Positions 63,089 through 64,000 of a stretch of DNA of 64,000 nt are shown one piece after another. The position numbers and the translations under genes were made by a program. The stretch covers positions 8,246,001 through 8,310,000 of the forward strand of contig CP075497.1 of assembly GCA_021613535.1 (NCBI GenBank), read 5' to 3'. Source of the stretch: Adineta vaga. Taxonomy: Eukaryota; Rotifera. Under the pieces are notes generated by a model, which made no database searches, had not been told where the DNA came from, and saw only the letters and a program-made list of their open reading frames with translations. Within the stretch, counting starts at the first letter, position 1. Each line of letters begins with the position of its first letter.

Positions 63089-64000
63089 TTATTCTTTTCG
63101 TTTAAGTAGACGATACAATCGTTGAGCTTCATCGAAATTTGAACAACTTGTATGCATATCAATCAAAGTCATTTGTATCGAAAGATTTTTTTCGATTATA
63201 TACGATGGAATCGATCGATGGATGTTTTCAGCTTGATGAGAAACACCTAGTTGTTTGACGGCATTGATGACATGTAAATAGAGACTAACATCCGGTGAAA
63301 TTGATGAAGATTGCAGTTGATTGAATAGAGAAAGGACTTGATCTGGTTGATTTTTTGTTAGGTATGCTTTCATTAATGCTGAGTATGCAACATGATCAAG
63401 CTTCGGAAGATGTTGATCGAACAGTTCCCGAGCACGATCAATTAAATTACATTTACAATACATGTCCATAAGCTGAAACATCGAAATAAATATATTTTAT
63501 CGTTTATTATTGATTCATATTCTTACCGCTGTTACTAATCGAATATTTGATGAATCAAGAAGTTTTAATCGAATCAATTCATCATGAACAGATTTTCCAA
63601 TATCTAATCGATGACAATCACTACATGCACTAAGTATACATGTTGCTGTCACAGCATCAAGTTCAATTATTTTGTTATTACATAAATCATTTTCATATAA
63701 TTCAATAGTTTTTCCTCCTAGTCCATTCATATTATAACCTAGAATATAGTAATGATATTCAGATTTTCATTATTTCTAACTCACCTTGGTCTCACCTTTG
63801 AACATGGTGCCGTAAAGGCTGATCTGTATCAATTGATTCTTCATTCTTTTTAGTCGATAGAAAATTTGTTCAGCTAGATCGATTCGTTTGATTTTTCCGA
63901 ACATGTAAATCAATTTGATTTGCAGTTCATAATATTCATTTTCATCTAATCTTTGATCTTTTTCAATAGATTCTTGTATTTTTTGACAGAAATTGAAATT
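63089..64000 (-). CDS. Plant-style PLS pentatricopeptide repeat protein, C-terminal part
   Basis: Three minus-strand exons in phase, open at the window edge: 64000-63796, 63738-63527, 63472-63089 (266 residues visible, TAA at 63091-63089). The visible protein is a continuous run of alternating PPR motifs in the P-L-S order: S-type (LIYMFGKIKRIDLAEQIF), P (SLYGTMFKGYNMNGLGGKTI), L (VTATCILSACSDCHRLDIGK), S (LMDMYCKCNLIDRARELFD), P (VAYSALMKAYLTKNQPDQVL), L (LHVINAVKQLGVSHQAENIH) and S (LIDMHTSCSNFDEAQRLYRL). PLS proteins bind RNA base by base and in plants direct organellar RNA editing. No E or DYW editing domain follows; the protein stops right after the last S motif. PLS proteins are typical of plants, so horizontal origin is likely, although introns show it is settled in this genome. 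The next gene is mitochondrial GUF1. Confidence 0.85.

Noticed and set aside
1-64000. tRNA, rRNA, CRISPR or intact transposon
   Set aside because: No tRNA B-box with matching arms, no rRNA-like block, no regular spaced repeats, and no transposase or reverse transcriptase motifs seen by eye. A computed search would be needed to exclude small RNAs.

Overview
The window is nuclear DNA of a small AT-rich metazoan, most likely a bdelloid rotifer. The evidence is (i) a set of clear animal genes (XPC, a clockwork-orange/Hes-type bHLH-Orange factor, KIF26, classical N-type cadherin, SLC22 transporter, LMO4-like LIM protein, TBCA, AP-3 beta, CAPN15-like calpain, GUF1); (ii) many GT-AG introns, mostly 45-80 nt; (iii) an F-box-like protein relic of a type I remember as greatly expanded in bdelloids; and (iv) a plant-style PLS pentatricopeptide protein, a class known outside plants mainly in some protists and bdelloids. 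The genus cannot be told from sequence alone. Coding coordinates below come from manual splicing. For XPC, the bHLH gene, the cadherin, SLC22, TBCA, AP-3 beta, calpain and GUF1, every exon phase closes from start to stop.

Layout. 1-0.9 kb: the tail of an unrecognised gene and a small unrecognised gene close behind it. 1.9-5.0 kb: XPC (+). 8.2-9.4 kb: bHLH-Orange factor (+). 12.4-19.3 kb: KIF26-like kinesin (+), with its 5' end uncertain. 19.7-21.4 kb: orphan polytopic membrane protein (+, one exon). 23.5-35.1 kb: an 18-exon classical cadherin (+). 35.6-37.3 kb: SLC22 transporter (+). 38.1-38.8 kb: small heat shock protein with a hydrophobic tail (+). 41.3-46.3 kb: LMO4-like gene (+) with a 3.6 kb intron. 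47.2-52.8 kb: TBCA and AP-3 beta, both (-). 53.9-56.6 kb: CAPN15-like calpain (+). 58.2-60.0 kb: F-box pseudogene. 60.7-64.0 kb: GUF1 and the end of a PPR gene, both (-). Large spacers at 5.0-8.2, 9.4-12.4, 21.4-23.5 and 38.8-41.3 kb, and the 12.8-15.7 and 41.4-45.0 kb introns or gaps, hold only AT-rich DNA and simple repeats as far as I can see.

How genes work together. Three same-strand pairs are separated by only 77-148 nt, and in each gap there is a splice-acceptor-like pyrimidine tract plus AG a short way upstream of the second ATG, with no evident local donor. This is the arrangement expected of operon-like pairs resolved by spliced-leader trans-splicing, which is reported from rotifers. 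The PPR-GUF1 pair is the most attractive, because both products plausibly act in organellar gene expression. AP-3 beta/TBCA is a second pair, and the two unrecognised genes at the left edge a third.

The most unusual items are the PPR-GUF1 pair, a KIF26 motor-like region lacking recognisable nucleotide-binding motifs, a possibly membrane-anchored sHSP, cadherin introns repeatedly placed at the same point of the EC repeat, and a reading-frame conflict at a CAA/CAG tract in the LMO4-like gene.
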